From: DASWLF01 sp963768765
GTDB taxonomy: Bacteria; Desulfobacterota; Desulfobaccia; Desulfobaccales; 0-14-0-80-60-11
Assembly (NCBI GenBank): GCA_963768765.1
Contig: CAVYJK010000032.1
Location: 124,001 to 188,000, forward strand
Length of the DNA: 64,000 bases
Direction of reading: 5' to 3'
The stretch's first letter is position 1; each line of letters starts with the position of its first letter. Positions 17,341-26,372 of this stretch are shown here, in pieces. A program made the position numbers and the translations under genes. The notes below the pieces were generated by a model. That model had not been told where the DNA came from, did no database searches, and worked only from the letters and a program-made list of their open reading frames with translations.

Positions 17341-17583
17341 CCTACCTTAAGTTATCCCGGTACAGGCCCGATTAAGTTAAAAAAGTAAGGATACCCCGAA
17401 CCATCTCCCTGGCTTGAGTTGAACTTGTCCGCGCCTCTCTTCCGAATCACGGCTGTTGGCCGCCACCGGCCAGGCAAGGAACCTTTGGCTTAAATGCGGT
17501 GATTTTACCGCTGCTCCACGAAATCATCAAACTTAACCCTACCATCGGTATGGAATTTTCCCATGAGTGGTAAAGAGGAAATA

Positions 17584-18831
17584 ATGAACTTATCCGAACT
17601 GAAACACAAAAAGATCAACGACCTGGCGACCCTGGCCCGGGACCTGAACGTGGAAGGCGCCGCGGGGATGCGCAAGCAGGAGCTCATCTTCGCCATCCTG
17701 CAGGCCCAGGTGGAGAAGAACGGGGTGATCTCCGGCGGCGGGGTTTTGGAGATCCTGCCCGACGGGTTCGGGTTCCTGCGGGCCCAGGACTACAACTACC
17801 TGCCCGGGCCCGATGACATTTACGTCTCCCCGTCCCAGATCCGGCGCTTCAACCTGCGCACCGGGGACACCATTTACGGCCAGATCCGCCCCCCCAAGGA
17901 GGGCGAGCGCTATTTCGCCCTGCTCAAGGTGGAGACGGTCAACTTCGAAGATCCCTCGGTGGCCCGGGACAAGATCCTGTTCGACAACCTGACGCCCCTT
18001 TATCCCGACCAGCGCCTGAAGCTGGAGACGGAGCCGGACAATTACTCCGCCCGCATCATGGACCTGATGACCCCCGTGGGCATGGGCCAGCGGGGCCTCA
18101 TCGTGGCCGCCCCCAGAACCGGCAAGACCATGCTCCTGCAAAACCTGGCCAACAGCATCGCCCAGAACCACCCGGAGGTGGTCCTCATCGTCCTGCTCAT
18201 CGACGAGCGGCCCGAGGAAGTCACCGACATGGCGCGGTCGGTGGAAGCCGAAGTGGTGAGCTCCACCTTCGATGAGCCGGCCCAGCGCCACATCCAGGTG
18301 GCGGAAATGGTCCTGGAGAAGGCCAAGAGGTTGGTGGAGCACAAGCGGGAGGTGGTGATCCTGCTGGATTCCATCACCCGGCTGGCCCGGGCCTACAACA
18401 CGGTGATCCCGGCCAGCGGCAAGATCCTCTCCGGCGGGCTGGACGCCAACGCCCTGCAAAGGCCCAAGCGCTTCTTCGGGGCGGCCCGCAACATCGAGGA
18501 GGGGGGGAGCCTCACCATCATCGCCACCGCCCTCATCGACACCGGCAGCCGCATGGATGAGGTGATCTTCGAGGAATTCAAGGGCACCGGCAATATGGAA
18601 ATTCACCTGGACCGGAAGCTCACCGAGAAGCGCATCTTCCCGTCCATCGACATCAACCGGTCCGGCACCCGGAAGGAAGAACTGCTGCTGCCGCCGGAGG
18701 ACCTGAACCGCATCTGGATCCTGCGCAAGCTGCTATCGCCGCTCAGTTCGGTGGACAGCATGGAATTTCTGTTGGAGAAGCTCAGGGGGACCCGCAACAA
18801 CCAGGACTTCCTGGGGGCCATGAACCGCTAA
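17584..18831 (+). CDS. rho: Transcription termination factor Rho
   Basis: 415 aa hexameric RNA helicase. ATG 17584 is preferred (AAGAGGA upstream) and gives MNLSELKHKKINDLATLARD, the Rho N-terminal domain. The RNA-binding cold-shock domain (EILPDGFGFLRAQDYNYLPG), Walker A (AAPRTGKTMLLQ), Walker B (VVILLDSITRLARAYN) and the Q/R-loop region are intact. The 220-nt leader (17341-17583) has no gene; Rho leaders are often autoregulated by attenuation, but nothing specific is visible. Confidence 0.97.
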   Translation: MNLSELKHKKINDLATLARDLNVEGAAGMRKQELIFAILQAQVEKNGVISGGGVLEILPDGFGFLRAQDYNYLPGPDDIYVSPSQIRRFNLRTGDTIYGQIRPPKEGERYFALLKVETVNFEDPSVARDKILFDNLTPLYPDQRLKLETEPDNYSARIMDLMTPVGMGQRGLIVAAPRTGKTMLLQNLANSIAQNHPEVVLIVLLIDERPEEVTDMARSVEAEVVSSTFDEPAQRHIQVAEMVLEKAKRLVEHKREVVILLDSITRLARAYNTVIPASGKILSGGLDANALQRPKRFFGAARNIEEGGSLTIIATALIDTGSRMDEVIFEEFKGTGNMEIHLDRKLTEKRIFPSIDINRSGTRKEELLLPPEDLNRIWILRKLLSPLSSVDSMEFLLEKLRGTRNNQDFLGAMNR

Positions 18832-19129
18832 GGCCGGGGGCCTGCCGGTTCAAACCCAGGTATTATCCTTTTTGTTCCAGTTTTTCCGAATTTCTTCCTT
18901 GTCCTGCTTGGTGGCCCCGAAGGCCGACTCACAGACCGATTCCCACTTGGGCGGGTCGGAGCGGAAGTCCTTTGCCCGTCCCCAAATTTCTTGACAGCCA
19001 CCCGCCGGGGCGTTAATTTTAGCAAAAGCCTCGTTTCTAACAGATCTTTCCTGTAAGGCCAATACCGGAGGCGCCGTAGGGGCGGGTTTAACCCCCCCTA
19101 CAACCCTGACCGGCCAAAGAGGAGGCCCC
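18832..19129. other. Spacer with a doubtful small ORF
   Basis: No clear gene. A minus-strand frame (18850-19062, possible TTG start, 70 aa) ends in a Trp/Lys-rich segment (GATKQDKEEIRKNW..) that looks protein-like but lacks a convincing start or ribosome site; it may be a gene remnant. A short palindrome (GTAGGGGCGGGTTTAACCCCCCCTAC) lies near 19076-19101. Confidence 0.3.
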
Positions 19130-20056
19130 ATGCAGATACCTGCCCTGCAAACCGTCACCATAGAAGTCCTGGTGGATAACTTCTTTGATGTCTTCGAACC
19201 CTCCCGGCCCGGCATCGTGGAGCGGGTGGTACCCGGCCGCCTGAAGAAGCCCCTGCTGGCGGCCCACGGGCTGGCTTACTTCATCACCCTGACCCGGAAC
19301 GGCCAGCAGACCCGCATCCTCATGGACGCGGCCAACTCGCCGCTCCCCCTGTTCAACAACCTGGAGGCCCTGGAGCACGAACTGGAGGAGATCGACGCGG
19401 TGGTCCTGAGCCACGGCCACCCGGACCACTACGGCGGCCTCTTCGAATTTTTGCGCAAGCGCTCCGGCGCCCCGTTGCCCATTTACCTGCACCAGGACAT
19501 CTTCCTCCCCAAGGTGCTCATCACCCCCCGGGGCCGCATCGGCTGGAAGCTGGAGCTGGACCAACTGGTGGCCGCGGGCGTGAAACTCCACGAGAACCGG
19601 GGTCCCCAGTTGGTCCTGGACCAGGCCCTCCTCACCGGCACGGTGGAGGCCACCACCGCTTACGAAAAGCCGCTGCCCAACTTCAAGCGCAAGATTAAAG
19701 ACCAGGAAGAACCGGACCCCTTCAGCGACGAGCAGGCCCTGGTGGCCTATGTGGAGGGCCGGGGCCTGGTGGTGGTGGGGGGCTGCAGCCATCCCGGCAT
19801 CGTCAACATGGTGAAATACGCCCAGAAACTCACCGGGGTGAATAAGGTGGCCCTGATTATCGGCGGCTTCCACCTCACCGCCGGGGGCGACGAGCTCATC
19901 CATAACACCATCGAAGGGCTAAAAGAACTCAACCCCGAGCTCATCATGGCCGGCCACTGCACCGGTTTCCGGGCCCTGACCAAACTGGCCGTCGCCTTCC
20001 CCGATAACTTCATGGTGAGTTGCGTGGGCACCAAGGTGATGGTGGTGGGCGGATGA
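19130..20056 (+). CDS. Metallo-beta-lactamase-fold hydrolase
   Basis: 308 aa. The metal-binding motif is SHGHPDHYGG (about residues 98-107), with later ligands in GGCSHPGIVN and GGFHL. The overall pattern matches the archaeal/bacterial family annotated as 7,8-dihydropterin-6-methyl-4-(beta-D-ribofuranosyl)-aminobenzene-5'-phosphate synthase, named after an early methanopterin enzyme; in bacteria the substrate is unknown. Ribosome site GGAGG at 19121. Transcribed alone. Confidence 0.85.
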   Translation: MQIPALQTVTIEVLVDNFFDVFEPSRPGIVERVVPGRLKKPLLAAHGLAYFITLTRNGQQTRILMDAANSPLPLFNNLEALEHELEEIDAVVLSHGHPDHYGGLFEFLRKRSGAPLPIYLHQDIFLPKVLITPRGRIGWKLELDQLVAAGVKLHENRGPQLVLDQALLTGTVEATTAYEKPLPNFKRKIKDQEEPDPFSDEQALVAYVEGRGLVVVGGCSHPGIVNMVKYAQKLTGVNKVALIIGGFHLTAGGDELIHNTIEGLKELNPELIMAGHCTGFRALTKLAVAFPDNFMVSCVGTKVMVVGG

Positions 20057-20718
20057 GTGATTGTGGGGGAGGGGGCTAAGGGCAAAAGGCCCTTACACCT
20101 ACAAAAACTCTCCCAATCCCGCACCCCCAACCCCCGAGGTTTTATTTTGGCCTGGAAAGTGGGGCTGCAAGCCCCCGGCCCGGGTGGTGGCCGGCCCCAT
20201 CATCCTGGCCCATCAGCCGGAGGTTGGAAGAGGCGCAGCTGCTCACCCCATTGAGGAAGGCCTGAGCCCGGAAAACTGGCAAAAAATATCCGCCAGCCGC
20301 GGCGGTAAGATCCTCCTCCTCGCCGGAGGGGACCTGATCTTAACAGAAGACCTGGAGCCTTGACCCAGCGGGGTTTAAATCAGCTCCCCGCTCCGCTCTA
20401 TCCCCTCCCCTGTTTCTAGGCCCTGGTTATCCGTGCCCCAAAAAGTTGCATGTCCCTGGATGGATTCTTCCTTAATAGATTGAATCAAGAGAGTATCTAA
20501 TGTAATGTAGGTGCCCAACCGATGGTTTAAACTGAAGACCTTAAAGCTATGAGGAGGTAAAAACCCCGGCCCCCAGGGCAGATGCGCCAATCCCCTCGGG
20601 CACCAAGGAGGCGAAAAGAGATTAAGGAATGCAGCAAAGGACGTTAATGAAGTAAATTATCAGGAGGCTATTGACGGCCTCCTGCAGTAGGACCCCAACT
20701 ATTTGGAGGAGCGACTAG
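20057..20718. other. Long spacer upstream of the repeat-tailed secreted protein
   Basis: A G-rich palindromic block (20061-20120) is followed by ~550 nt with no convincing gene. A plus-strand frame near 20180-20363 and a minus-strand frame at 20375-20590 (71 aa) are open but have no recognisable family or ribosome site. A hairpin AGGAGGC..GCCTCCT lies at 20661-20682. Confidence 0.4.
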
Positions 20719-22587
20719 ATGAAATCAAAAAAGCGACATCTTGGGTTCATAGCCGTCTTATGCCTAGCGGCTGCTCTGGTGCTGGTTCCCGGGTTTACCC
20801 GGCAGGCCCAGGCCGCCTCGGAAGATGTGGCCATGTTCTATGACGACCTGGGCCAGTTAGGCCAATGGTTCGAATATGAGAACTACGGCCCGGTGTGGCA
20901 CCCCAGCAACGTGGACGAAAATTGGCGACCCTACACCAACGGGCGCTGGGTACCTACCAACGACGGTTATGTTTTTGAGTCCGAGGAACCCTGGGGGTGG
21001 GCCACCTACCACTACGGCAACTGGATGCCCACCGAGGGGTACGGCTGGGTCTGGGTGCCAGGGGCCACCTGGTATCCCTCCACGGTGGAGTGGCGGACCA
21101 GTCCTGAAGAAGCCCCGGTGGATACTTCTTACGTCGGTTGGGCTCCCATTCCGCCGCCCAACTACGCGCCGCCGCCGTCGTATGCACCGGTGGGGTACGC
21201 CCCGGGGGCACCGATGGGGTACGGCCCGGGGGCACCGGGGGCGAACCTCATCACCGAGCCGTTCTGGATCTTTGCCCAGGCCGCCAGCTTCTTGTTGGGC
21301 CTGGGGCAGCCCTATACTCCTCAATATTCTTATGGAGGCTGCGGTTGTCTGGCCCCGCCGACCTATGTGCCGACGTTTTTCCCCCAGACAGTCATCGTGC
21401 CCATTTATATGACCCCCACCTATTACCCGGCGGGCTTTCTCGGCGGCGGCGTCATCGGGGCTTATGCCTGGGGGCCTCCGACCGGATACATCTCCCGGGT
21501 CACCAACATCAACCAGACAGTGATCAACAATACCATCATCAACAACTCCGCCCACATCACCAATATTCACAACGTCCGGCCGCCCCAACATATTTATGAC
21601 CGGAACCGTCACCTCAGGGATATCATGCCGCCGGACCTGGTCAGGGGAACTCGCTTGCCGCCGCCCCACCCCGTCAGCGACATCAGGACAGCCCAGGCCA
21701 ACCTGGGCAAGCCCAACGTCGTGCGGACGCCCAAGGGTGTGGGGCCGGTCAATGCCAATATCCCCAAAGTCCAGCCCGTGTCGCATACACCAGGCAAGGG
21801 CATTCCAGGGGCGGGGTTGCCACAGGGTGCCACCCAGAAGCTGACGCCGCAGATGGAGAGTAAGATCAAGCAAGTGCCCCCCAACCGGCAGATTACGCCG
21901 ACCAAGGCCATCAAGCCGACCCTGACCACGGGAGGGGCCCAACCCGGAGTTACCGGCAGAACTGGGCAGGTGCAACCTGGGGTCACGGGCAGACCCGGAC
22001 AGTTCCAGCCCGGGGTTACCGGCAGGACTGTGCAGCCCGGCGTCACCGGTAGGACAGGGCAGGTGCAACCTGGGGTCACGGGCAGACCCGGACAGTTCCA
22101 GCCCGGGGTTACCGGCAGGACCGTGCAGCCCGGGGTCACCGGCAGGACAGGACAGGTGCAGCCTGGAGTTACGGGCAGGACCGTACCGTACGGGGCCACT
22201 GGCAGGACCGTGCAGCCCGGCGGTACCGGCAGGACTGTGCAGCCCGGGGTCACCGGCAGGACAGGGCAGGTGCAGCCTGGAGTTACGGGCAGGACCGTAC
22301 CGTACGGGGCCACCGGCAGGACCGTACAGCCCGGCGGCACCGGCAGGACCGTGCAGCCCGGCGGCACCGGCAGGACTGTGCAGCCTGGGGTCACCGGCAG
22401 GACCGTACAGCCCGGCGGCACCGGCAGAACCGTGCAACCCGGGGTCACTGGCAGGACCAGAGCACCTGCCGCCACCGGCAAGGCCGTAAGCCCGGTGGCG
22501 CCAGCGCCTAAGCGGGGCCAGACGTCGGCTCCCCAGCCGCAGTCGAAAAAGCAGCCGGAAAAGAAAAAGCCACCGGAACAGCATTAG
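20719..22587 (+). CDS. Secreted DUF6600-like protein with long tandem-repeat tail
   Basis: 622 aa. Signal peptide at 1-33 (cleavage near QAQA|AS). Residues ~38-140 hold Trp/Tyr-rich repeats (WRPYTNGRWVPTNDGYVF, EPWGWATYHYGNWM) characteristic of the DUF6600 family; a Pro/Tyr/Gly-rich linker follows, and then a tail of ~170 residues made of imperfect PGVTGRT-type units (about 410-580) and a Lys/Pro-rich end. Good ribosome site GGAGGAG. Function unknown; probably envelope or cell-surface. The tail is basic and low-complexity and likely varies in copy number. Confidence 0.8.
   Translation: MKSKKRHLGFIAVLCLAAALVLVPGFTRQAQAASEDVAMFYDDLGQLGQWFEYENYGPVWHPSNVDENWRPYTNGRWVPTNDGYVFESEEPWGWATYHYGNWMPTEGYGWVWVPGATWYPSTVEWRTSPEEAPVDTSYVGWAPIPPPNYAPPPSYAPVGYAPGAPMGYGPGAPGANLITEPFWIFAQAASFLLGLGQPYTPQYSYGGCGCLAPPTYVPTFFPQTVIVPIYMTPTYYPAGFLGGGVIGAYAWGPPTGYISRVTNINQTVINNTIINNSAHITNIHNVRPPQHIYDRNRHLRDIMPPDLVRGTRLPPPHPVSDIRTAQANLGKPNVVRTPKGVGPVNANIPKVQPVSHTPGKGIPGAGLPQGATQKLTPQMESKIKQVPPNRQITPTKAIKPTLTTGGAQPGVTGRTGQVQPGVTGRPGQFQPGVTGRTVQPGVTGRTGQVQPGVTGRPGQFQPGVTGRTVQPGVTGRTGQVQPGVTGRTVPYGATGRTVQPGGTGRTVQPGVTGRTGQVQPGVTGRTVPYGATGRTVQPGGTGRTVQPGGTGRTVQPGVTGRTVQPGGTGRTVQPGVTGRTRAPAATGKAVSPVAPAPKRGQTSAPQPQSKKQPEKKKPPEQH
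21945..22460 (+). repeat. In-frame tandem repeat coding PGVTGRT units
   Basis: Roughly 24-36 bp units encoding variants such as QPGVTGRTGQV, QPGGTGRTV and PYGATGRTV, arranged in higher-order blocks that are themselves duplicated (for example 21955-22050 against 22045-22140). All units keep the frame, so the array is translated. Confidence 0.9.
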
Positions 22588-22617
22588 GGCCTTTTCTAAG
22601 TCTGAGTCTCCTCACCC

Positions 22618-22660
22618 CCCCGGGCTTCCGCCCTCCGGCGGAGGCCCGGGGTTTCCTTTG
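22618..22660 (+). terminator. Rho-independent terminator
   Basis: CCCGGGCTTCCGCC CTCC GGCGGAGGCCCGGGG followed by TTTCCTTTG. Strong GC stem about 30 nt after the stop of the secreted repeat protein. Confidence 0.8.
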
Positions 22661-22742
22661 TCCGGGTTGAGGACCGGAACCCGACGTGGTATAATGGGTT
22701 TTACTTGAAGAGCCGCAGTCATCTTAACAAAGCGAGGTGAGC

Positions 22743-24029
22743 ATGCCTTCCATCCGGAAAATCCAGGCCTTTGAAATCCTCGACTCCCGCGGCCAACCCA
22801 CCGTGCTGGCCGACCTGCTTTTGGACAACGGCATTCGCACCCAGGCCATGGTGCCCTCCGGGGCCTCCACCGGGGAGAACGAGGCCCTGGAACTGCGCGA
22901 CGGGGGTCCCCGGTATCTGGGTAAAGGGGTGCTCCAGGCGGTTAAAAATATTCAGGAGATCATCGCCCCGGAACTCCAGGGGCTCAGCCCGGTGGACCAG
23001 GCCGGCATCGACCGGTTGATGTGCGGTCTGGACGGCACTCCCAACAAGAGCCGCCTGGGGGCCAACGCCATCCTGGGCGTCTCCATGGCGGTGGCCCGGG
23101 CCGGAGCCGCGGTGAGCGGCCTGCCGCTTTACCGTTACCTGGGAGGCACCGCGGCCACGGTTCTCCCCATGCCCATGCTGAACATCATCAACGGCGGGGC
23201 CCACGCCGGCAACAACCTGGATATCCAGGAATTTATGATTATGCCCGTGGGCGGGCCCACCTTCGCCGAAGCCCTGCGCCTGGCCGCGGAGGTCTTCCAG
23301 ACTCTGAAGAAGGTGCTGAGCTCCAAAAAGCTGGCCACCGGCGTGGGGGATGAAGGGGGCTTCGCCCCGGACCTGCCTTCCCACGAGGCGGCCTTGGACC
23401 TCATCGTGGAAGCCATCGACCAGGCCGGGTACCGGCCGGGCCAGGACGTGGTGCTGGCCCTGGACCCGGCGGCCTCGGAGTTCTTTGACAAGGCCAAGGG
23501 AGATTACGTCTTCAAAAAGGGGGACGGCTCCCATAGGTCCGCCGCGGCCTTGACGGACTATTACCGGGGCCTGGCCGCCCGCTACCCCATCGTCTCCATC
23601 GAAGATGGCCTGGACGAAAACGACTGGGACGGCTGGGTCCATCTCACCCGGGAACTGGGGGGCAAGCTGCAGCTGGTGGGAGACGATATCTTCGTCACCA
23701 ATCTACAATACTTGCGCAAAGGTATCCAGCTGGGCGCGGCCAATGCCATCCTCATCAAGCTGAACCAGATCGGCACCGTCAGCGAGACCCTGGACGCTAT
23801 CGAGTTAGCCCGCCGCCACGCTTACCGGGCCGTCATCTCCCACCGCTCCGGGGAGACGGAGGACACCTTCATCGCCGACCTGGCGGTGGCCACGGGCGTG
23901 GGACAGATCAAGACGGGGTCGGTGTCCCGCTCCGAGCGCATCGCCAAGTACAACCGGCTGCTCCTCATCGAAGCCGAACTGGGGGCCACGGCCCGCTTCC
24001 GGGATGATCCCTTCTGGGCGGCGAAATGA
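22743..24029 (+). CDS. eno: Enolase
   Basis: 428 aa, converts 2-phosphoglycerate to phosphoenolpyruvate. ATG 22743 is preferred to GTG 22737 because GCGAGGTG is the ribosome site. Signature residues are present: the mobile loop SGASTGENEALELRDG, metal ligands in VVLALDPAASEFF and SIEDGLDENDW and GDDIFVTN, the catalytic lysine in LIKLNQIGTVSET and SHRSGETEDTFIADLAV. Single gene with its own promoter region. Confidence 0.97.
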   Translation: MPSIRKIQAFEILDSRGQPTVLADLLLDNGIRTQAMVPSGASTGENEALELRDGGPRYLGKGVLQAVKNIQEIIAPELQGLSPVDQAGIDRLMCGLDGTPNKSRLGANAILGVSMAVARAGAAVSGLPLYRYLGGTAATVLPMPMLNIINGGAHAGNNLDIQEFMIMPVGGPTFAEALRLAAEVFQTLKKVLSSKKLATGVGDEGGFAPDLPSHEAALDLIVEAIDQAGYRPGQDVVLALDPAASEFFDKAKGDYVFKKGDGSHRSAAALTDYYRGLAARYPIVSIEDGLDENDWDGWVHLTRELGGKLQLVGDDIFVTNLQYLRKGIQLGAANAILIKLNQIGTVSETLDAIELARRHAYRAVISHRSGETEDTFIADLAVATGVGQIKTGSVSRSERIAKYNRLLLIEAELGATARFRDDPFWAAK

Positions 24030-24335
24030 TTTTGGGGGGACCACCACAAGCTGGCTCCACCCTGGTTTTTTGTCATCCTGAGCGAACTGCAGGGTCTCCA
24101 CCGGATAGAAAAACGAGAGCCTTCGCTTCGCTCAGAATGACATTGCGCGGCAAAGCCGGGTTTTTAAACAACCTGTAATATCCGAGCCCATTGTTCAAAC
24201 TATATTTAACAAAGATATAACTTCTTTTACTTACGCCGACTAATGTTACAGTTTTTTATTTTTGACATATTTTATCGTTGATGTTATTCTGCCGACTAAA
24301 TTGAAGCGGTTAAGCCGGCATCAAAGGGGGAGATT
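24030..24335. other. Spacer: dispersed inverted repeat and pagL promoter
   Basis: 24071-24142 is a dispersed element with terminal inverted repeats (TGTCATCCTGAGCGAA / TTCGCTCAGAATGACA), a type found in many bacterial genomes; degenerate pieces occur near 25078-25138 and 48841-48862. The remaining AT-rich half carries the promoter listed next and two GCCGACTAA copies (24236, 24291). Confidence 0.6.
24262..24290 (+). promoter_or_regulatory. Promoter of the PagL-like gene
   Basis: TTGACA (24262-24267), 17-nt spacer, TATTCT (24285-24290), 46 nt before the ATG. Confidence 0.6.
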
Positions 24336-24920
24336 ATGGTGCGGCGAGTTTGCGGCAGGGGCTTGGCGGCAGTGCTGCTGGCGGCGCTGGTCTGGGGGCT
24401 GCCGGTCATGGCCGGGGCGGCGGAATTTGACCTGAGCCACTTCAACCAGGAATTGGGGCTGCGCTTCGCGTACGGCAAGAATACGCACGGCGCCACCGTT
24501 CATCTTTACAGTTTGCTGCCCCGCTGGGGCATTTTTTTCTTGAAGCCCGGCAAGCAGTTGGGGCCCTTTGGGGCTTCCTTTGTGCTGGAGGGCATCGTCA
24601 GCGTGGCCGGCGCCGAACAGACCGGCTTTGAACTGGGCTTCACCCCCATGTTAAAGCTCAGCTGCCTCCTGTTTCCCGGGGTCCTGGCCTATGTGGAAGG
24701 GGGCGCGGGGATGATCACCGAAAGCATCGACAGTCCCGCCCTGGCCCATGCCTTCAACTTTACGCCCCAGGCGGGGGGCGGCTTCGACATCGCCCTGACC
24801 CAGCAACTGGCCTTCTCTGTGGCCTACCGGTTCCGCCACTCATCCAACGCCGGGATCTATAAGGAAAACCCGGCCTTTAACGTCAATTTTTTCCAAGGCG
24901 GCCTGGCTTATTACTATTGA
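24336..24920 (+). CDS. PagL-like lipid A 3-O-deacylase
   Basis: 194 aa outer-membrane beta-barrel. Signal peptide to about residue 28 (ending AGAA). The catalytic signature of PagL, a His-x-Ser followed by Asn-Ala-Gly, is read in RFRHSSNAGIYKENP near residue 168, and the protein ends in aromatic LAYYY as expected for barrel assembly. PagL removes the 3-O acyl chain of lipid A in the outer leaflet. Ribosome site GGGGGAG precedes the ATG. Activity is inferred from the motif. Confidence 0.75.
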   Translation: MVRRVCGRGLAAVLLAALVWGLPVMAGAAEFDLSHFNQELGLRFAYGKNTHGATVHLYSLLPRWGIFFLKPGKQLGPFGASFVLEGIVSVAGAEQTGFELGFTPMLKLSCLLFPGVLAYVEGGAGMITESIDSPALAHAFNFTPQAGGGFDIALTQQLAFSVAYRFRHSSNAGIYKENPAFNVNFFQGGLAYYY

Positions 24921-24946
24921 TGCTGGTCAGCCGATTTACCGCCCGC

Positions 24947-24977
24947 AAGGATCCCCGGCCGCCAGCCGGGGGTCCTT
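24947..24977 (+). terminator. Hairpin after the PagL-like gene
   Basis: AAGGATCCCCGGC..GCCGGGGGTCCTT, near-perfect 13-bp stem 27 nt after the stop; the T tract is weak. Confidence 0.55.
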
Positions 24978-25376
24978 ATAACTGCCGGCCGCGCCACCAT
25001 GCCGGGAGCCTTTCCCTTTAGCCCCGGTTTACCTGCACCACTAACCAACCCAATAATCGCAAGATGTTTCAAAACCGGTTCATCCTGTCACCCTGCGGGC
25101 AGCGAAGGGTCCGGATGCTTCGGCTAAGAATGACCTTCTCTGCGGCCGGAGGTTTTGAAATAGCTTGTAGAGAAATTTTTCCCTGCAAAGTTCCTCCTAT
25201 TACTGCGCTCACATTTAAACAGAAATAACGTTAGGTACTTTTACCTAGGGTAAAATAGGTAATTATGCCAATTGCTTTCTGATCGCTATGGTATTTATTT
25301 GATAACCATATTGTATTTGATGGATTCTGATTGGGTTATTGTGGAAAACGGGGAAACCTGGGAAAGGAGCTATCAA
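24978..25376. other. Gene-free spacer
   Basis: Holds a degenerate copy of the TGAGCGAAG-type dispersed element (about 25078-25138) and an AT-rich stretch before the next small gene. No further feature seen. Confidence 0.4.
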
Positions 25377-25556
25377 ATGTCGATGGTGATTTTCTTCGGA
25401 GGATTGGTCATGGGCTTTCTCATGGGGTGGGTGGCCATGGTGCTGCTCACCATGGCCACCGAAAGGAACCAGCAGGCCCAGTTGGCGGAAGGCCTCATTT
25501 TCTGCCAAATAAGCCCCGGTCAAGATCGAGACCGGGTAGGACATCTGGGCGAATGA
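25377..25556 (+). CDS. Small membrane protein
   Basis: 59 aa from ATG 25377, which has GAAAGGAG 8 nt upstream. One strongly hydrophobic segment (VIFFGGLVMGFLMGWVAMVL) and a polar tail ending in DRVGHLGE. No family recognised; a longer in-frame start at 25272 lacks a ribosome site. It lies upstream of the peroxide operon but is separated from it by 240 nt without visible link. Confidence 0.5.
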   Translation: MSMVIFFGGLVMGFLMGWVAMVLLTMATERNQQAQLAEGLIFCQISPGQDRDRVGHLGE

Positions 25557-25758
25557 TGCCGTAAAGACCTGGGAAATTCCGGCACGAAGCCTCAGGCCGC
25601 CTCCCGTTGGGGTGGGCTAACGGATGACCATGGGCTGGCGAGGCGTTTCCGGCCAGTCAAACCTCCTGCATCCTTGCATCTGTGACCCTACCGCCAGGCC
25701 TCGTTAAACTCACATCTTCGCAAGACTTTGAAAAAATCACATTCTTTGGTTTCGGGCC

Positions 25759-25786
25759 TTGACATATCAGTAATAATTATTAACTA
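25759..25786 (+). promoter_or_regulatory. Promoter with PerR-like box
   Basis: TTGACA (25759-25764), 16-nt spacer and TAACTA (25781-25786). The perfect palindrome TAATAATTATTA (25771-25782) lies in the spacer and resembles the PerR box TTATAATNATTATAA. It would let the regulator repress its own operon. Confidence 0.65.
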
Positions 25787-25797
25787 ATAATCACAAT

Positions 25798-26226
25798 ATG
25801 GAAAACTTAATCCAAAGATTGCGGCACCATCGGATTGCCGTTACCCCCCAGCGGCTGGCGGTGCTGACCATCCTGGAGGATCGCCGGGACCACCCCAGTG
25901 CGGAAAAGATTTACCGGGAGGTGCGGCGCCAACTCCCGGCCATTTCCTTCAACACCGTGTATAAGACCCTGGAGGTCTTTTGTGAGAAGGGCCTGGCCCT
26001 CAAGGTGAACCCGCTCCACGAGGTGGCCCGCTACGATGGGGAGACCTCCCGTCATGCCCATCTCGTCTGCCGCTGGTGCCACCATATTATCGACCTGCCC
26101 TGGGAGCCTGCCGAGGCCATTCCCTTGCCTGCCGCGGATTTGCAGGGTTTCCGGGTGGAACAGCAATCCCTGACCCTCTGGGGCCTTTGTCCCCAGTGTC
26201 ACAGCCAAGAAAAGAAGGAGCAATAA
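25798..26226 (+). CDS. perR: Fur-family peroxide regulator (PerR-like)
   Basis: 142 aa. N-terminal winged helix (HRIAVTPQRLAVLTIL.., ISFNTVYKTLEVF) and the metal-binding half with HAHLVCRWCHH and a second CPQC pair near the end, forming the structural zinc site. PerR rather than Fur is suggested by the operator and by the peroxide-scavenging genes directly downstream (1-nt gap to the desulforedoxin gene). No strong ribosome site precedes the ATG, so translation may be weak or leaderless. Confidence 0.85.
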   Translation: MENLIQRLRHHRIAVTPQRLAVLTILEDRRDHPSAEKIYREVRRQLPAISFNTVYKTLEVFCEKGLALKVNPLHEVARYDGETSRHAHLVCRWCHHIIDLPWEPAEAIPLPAADLQGFRVEQQSLTLWGLCPQCHSQEKKEQ

Positions 26227-26227
26227 G

Positions 26228-26356
26228 ATGGCGACGGAAGTTGGACAGGTGTACCGCTGCAAGATTTGCGGCAACCAAGTCAAGGTGTTGGAAGCCGGGG
26301 GCGGCGCCCTGGTCTGTTGCGGCGTGCCCATGAAACTGGAATCAGGCGACAAATAA
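26228..26356 (+). CDS. Desulforedoxin-like protein
   Basis: 42 aa, too short for standard gene calling. It reads MATEVGQVYRCKICGNQVKV.., with CxxC and later CC (LVCCGVPM), the four-cysteine iron site of desulforedoxin and of the desulfoferrodoxin N-terminal domain. It starts one base after the perR stop. It probably supplies electrons to superoxide or peroxide reductases such as the rubrerythrin encoded 16 nt downstream. Confidence 0.9.
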   Translation: MATEVGQVYRCKICGNQVKVLEAGGGALVCCGVPMKLESGDK

Positions 26357-26372
26357 GCGGAGGTAAGACTAC

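Noticed and set aside
17341..17583. tRNA or riboswitch in the rho leader
   Set aside because: No cloverleaf or known aptamer pattern was seen; Rho leader attenuation is possible but not supported by a visible motif.
18850..19062. Small minus-strand gene after rho
   Set aside because: Protein-like end but no convincing start or ribosome site; kept only as a remark in the spacer entry.
21945..22460. Tandem repeats as a possible CRISPR array
   Set aside because: Units are adjacent and in frame without unique spacers; they encode PGVTGRT variants.
20857..22584. Long minus-strand open frames opposite the repeat-tailed protein (575 and 290 aa)
   Set aside because: They mirror the GC-rich coding repeats of the plus-strand gene, have no ribosome site or family, and the plus strand carries a signal peptide and a recognised domain.
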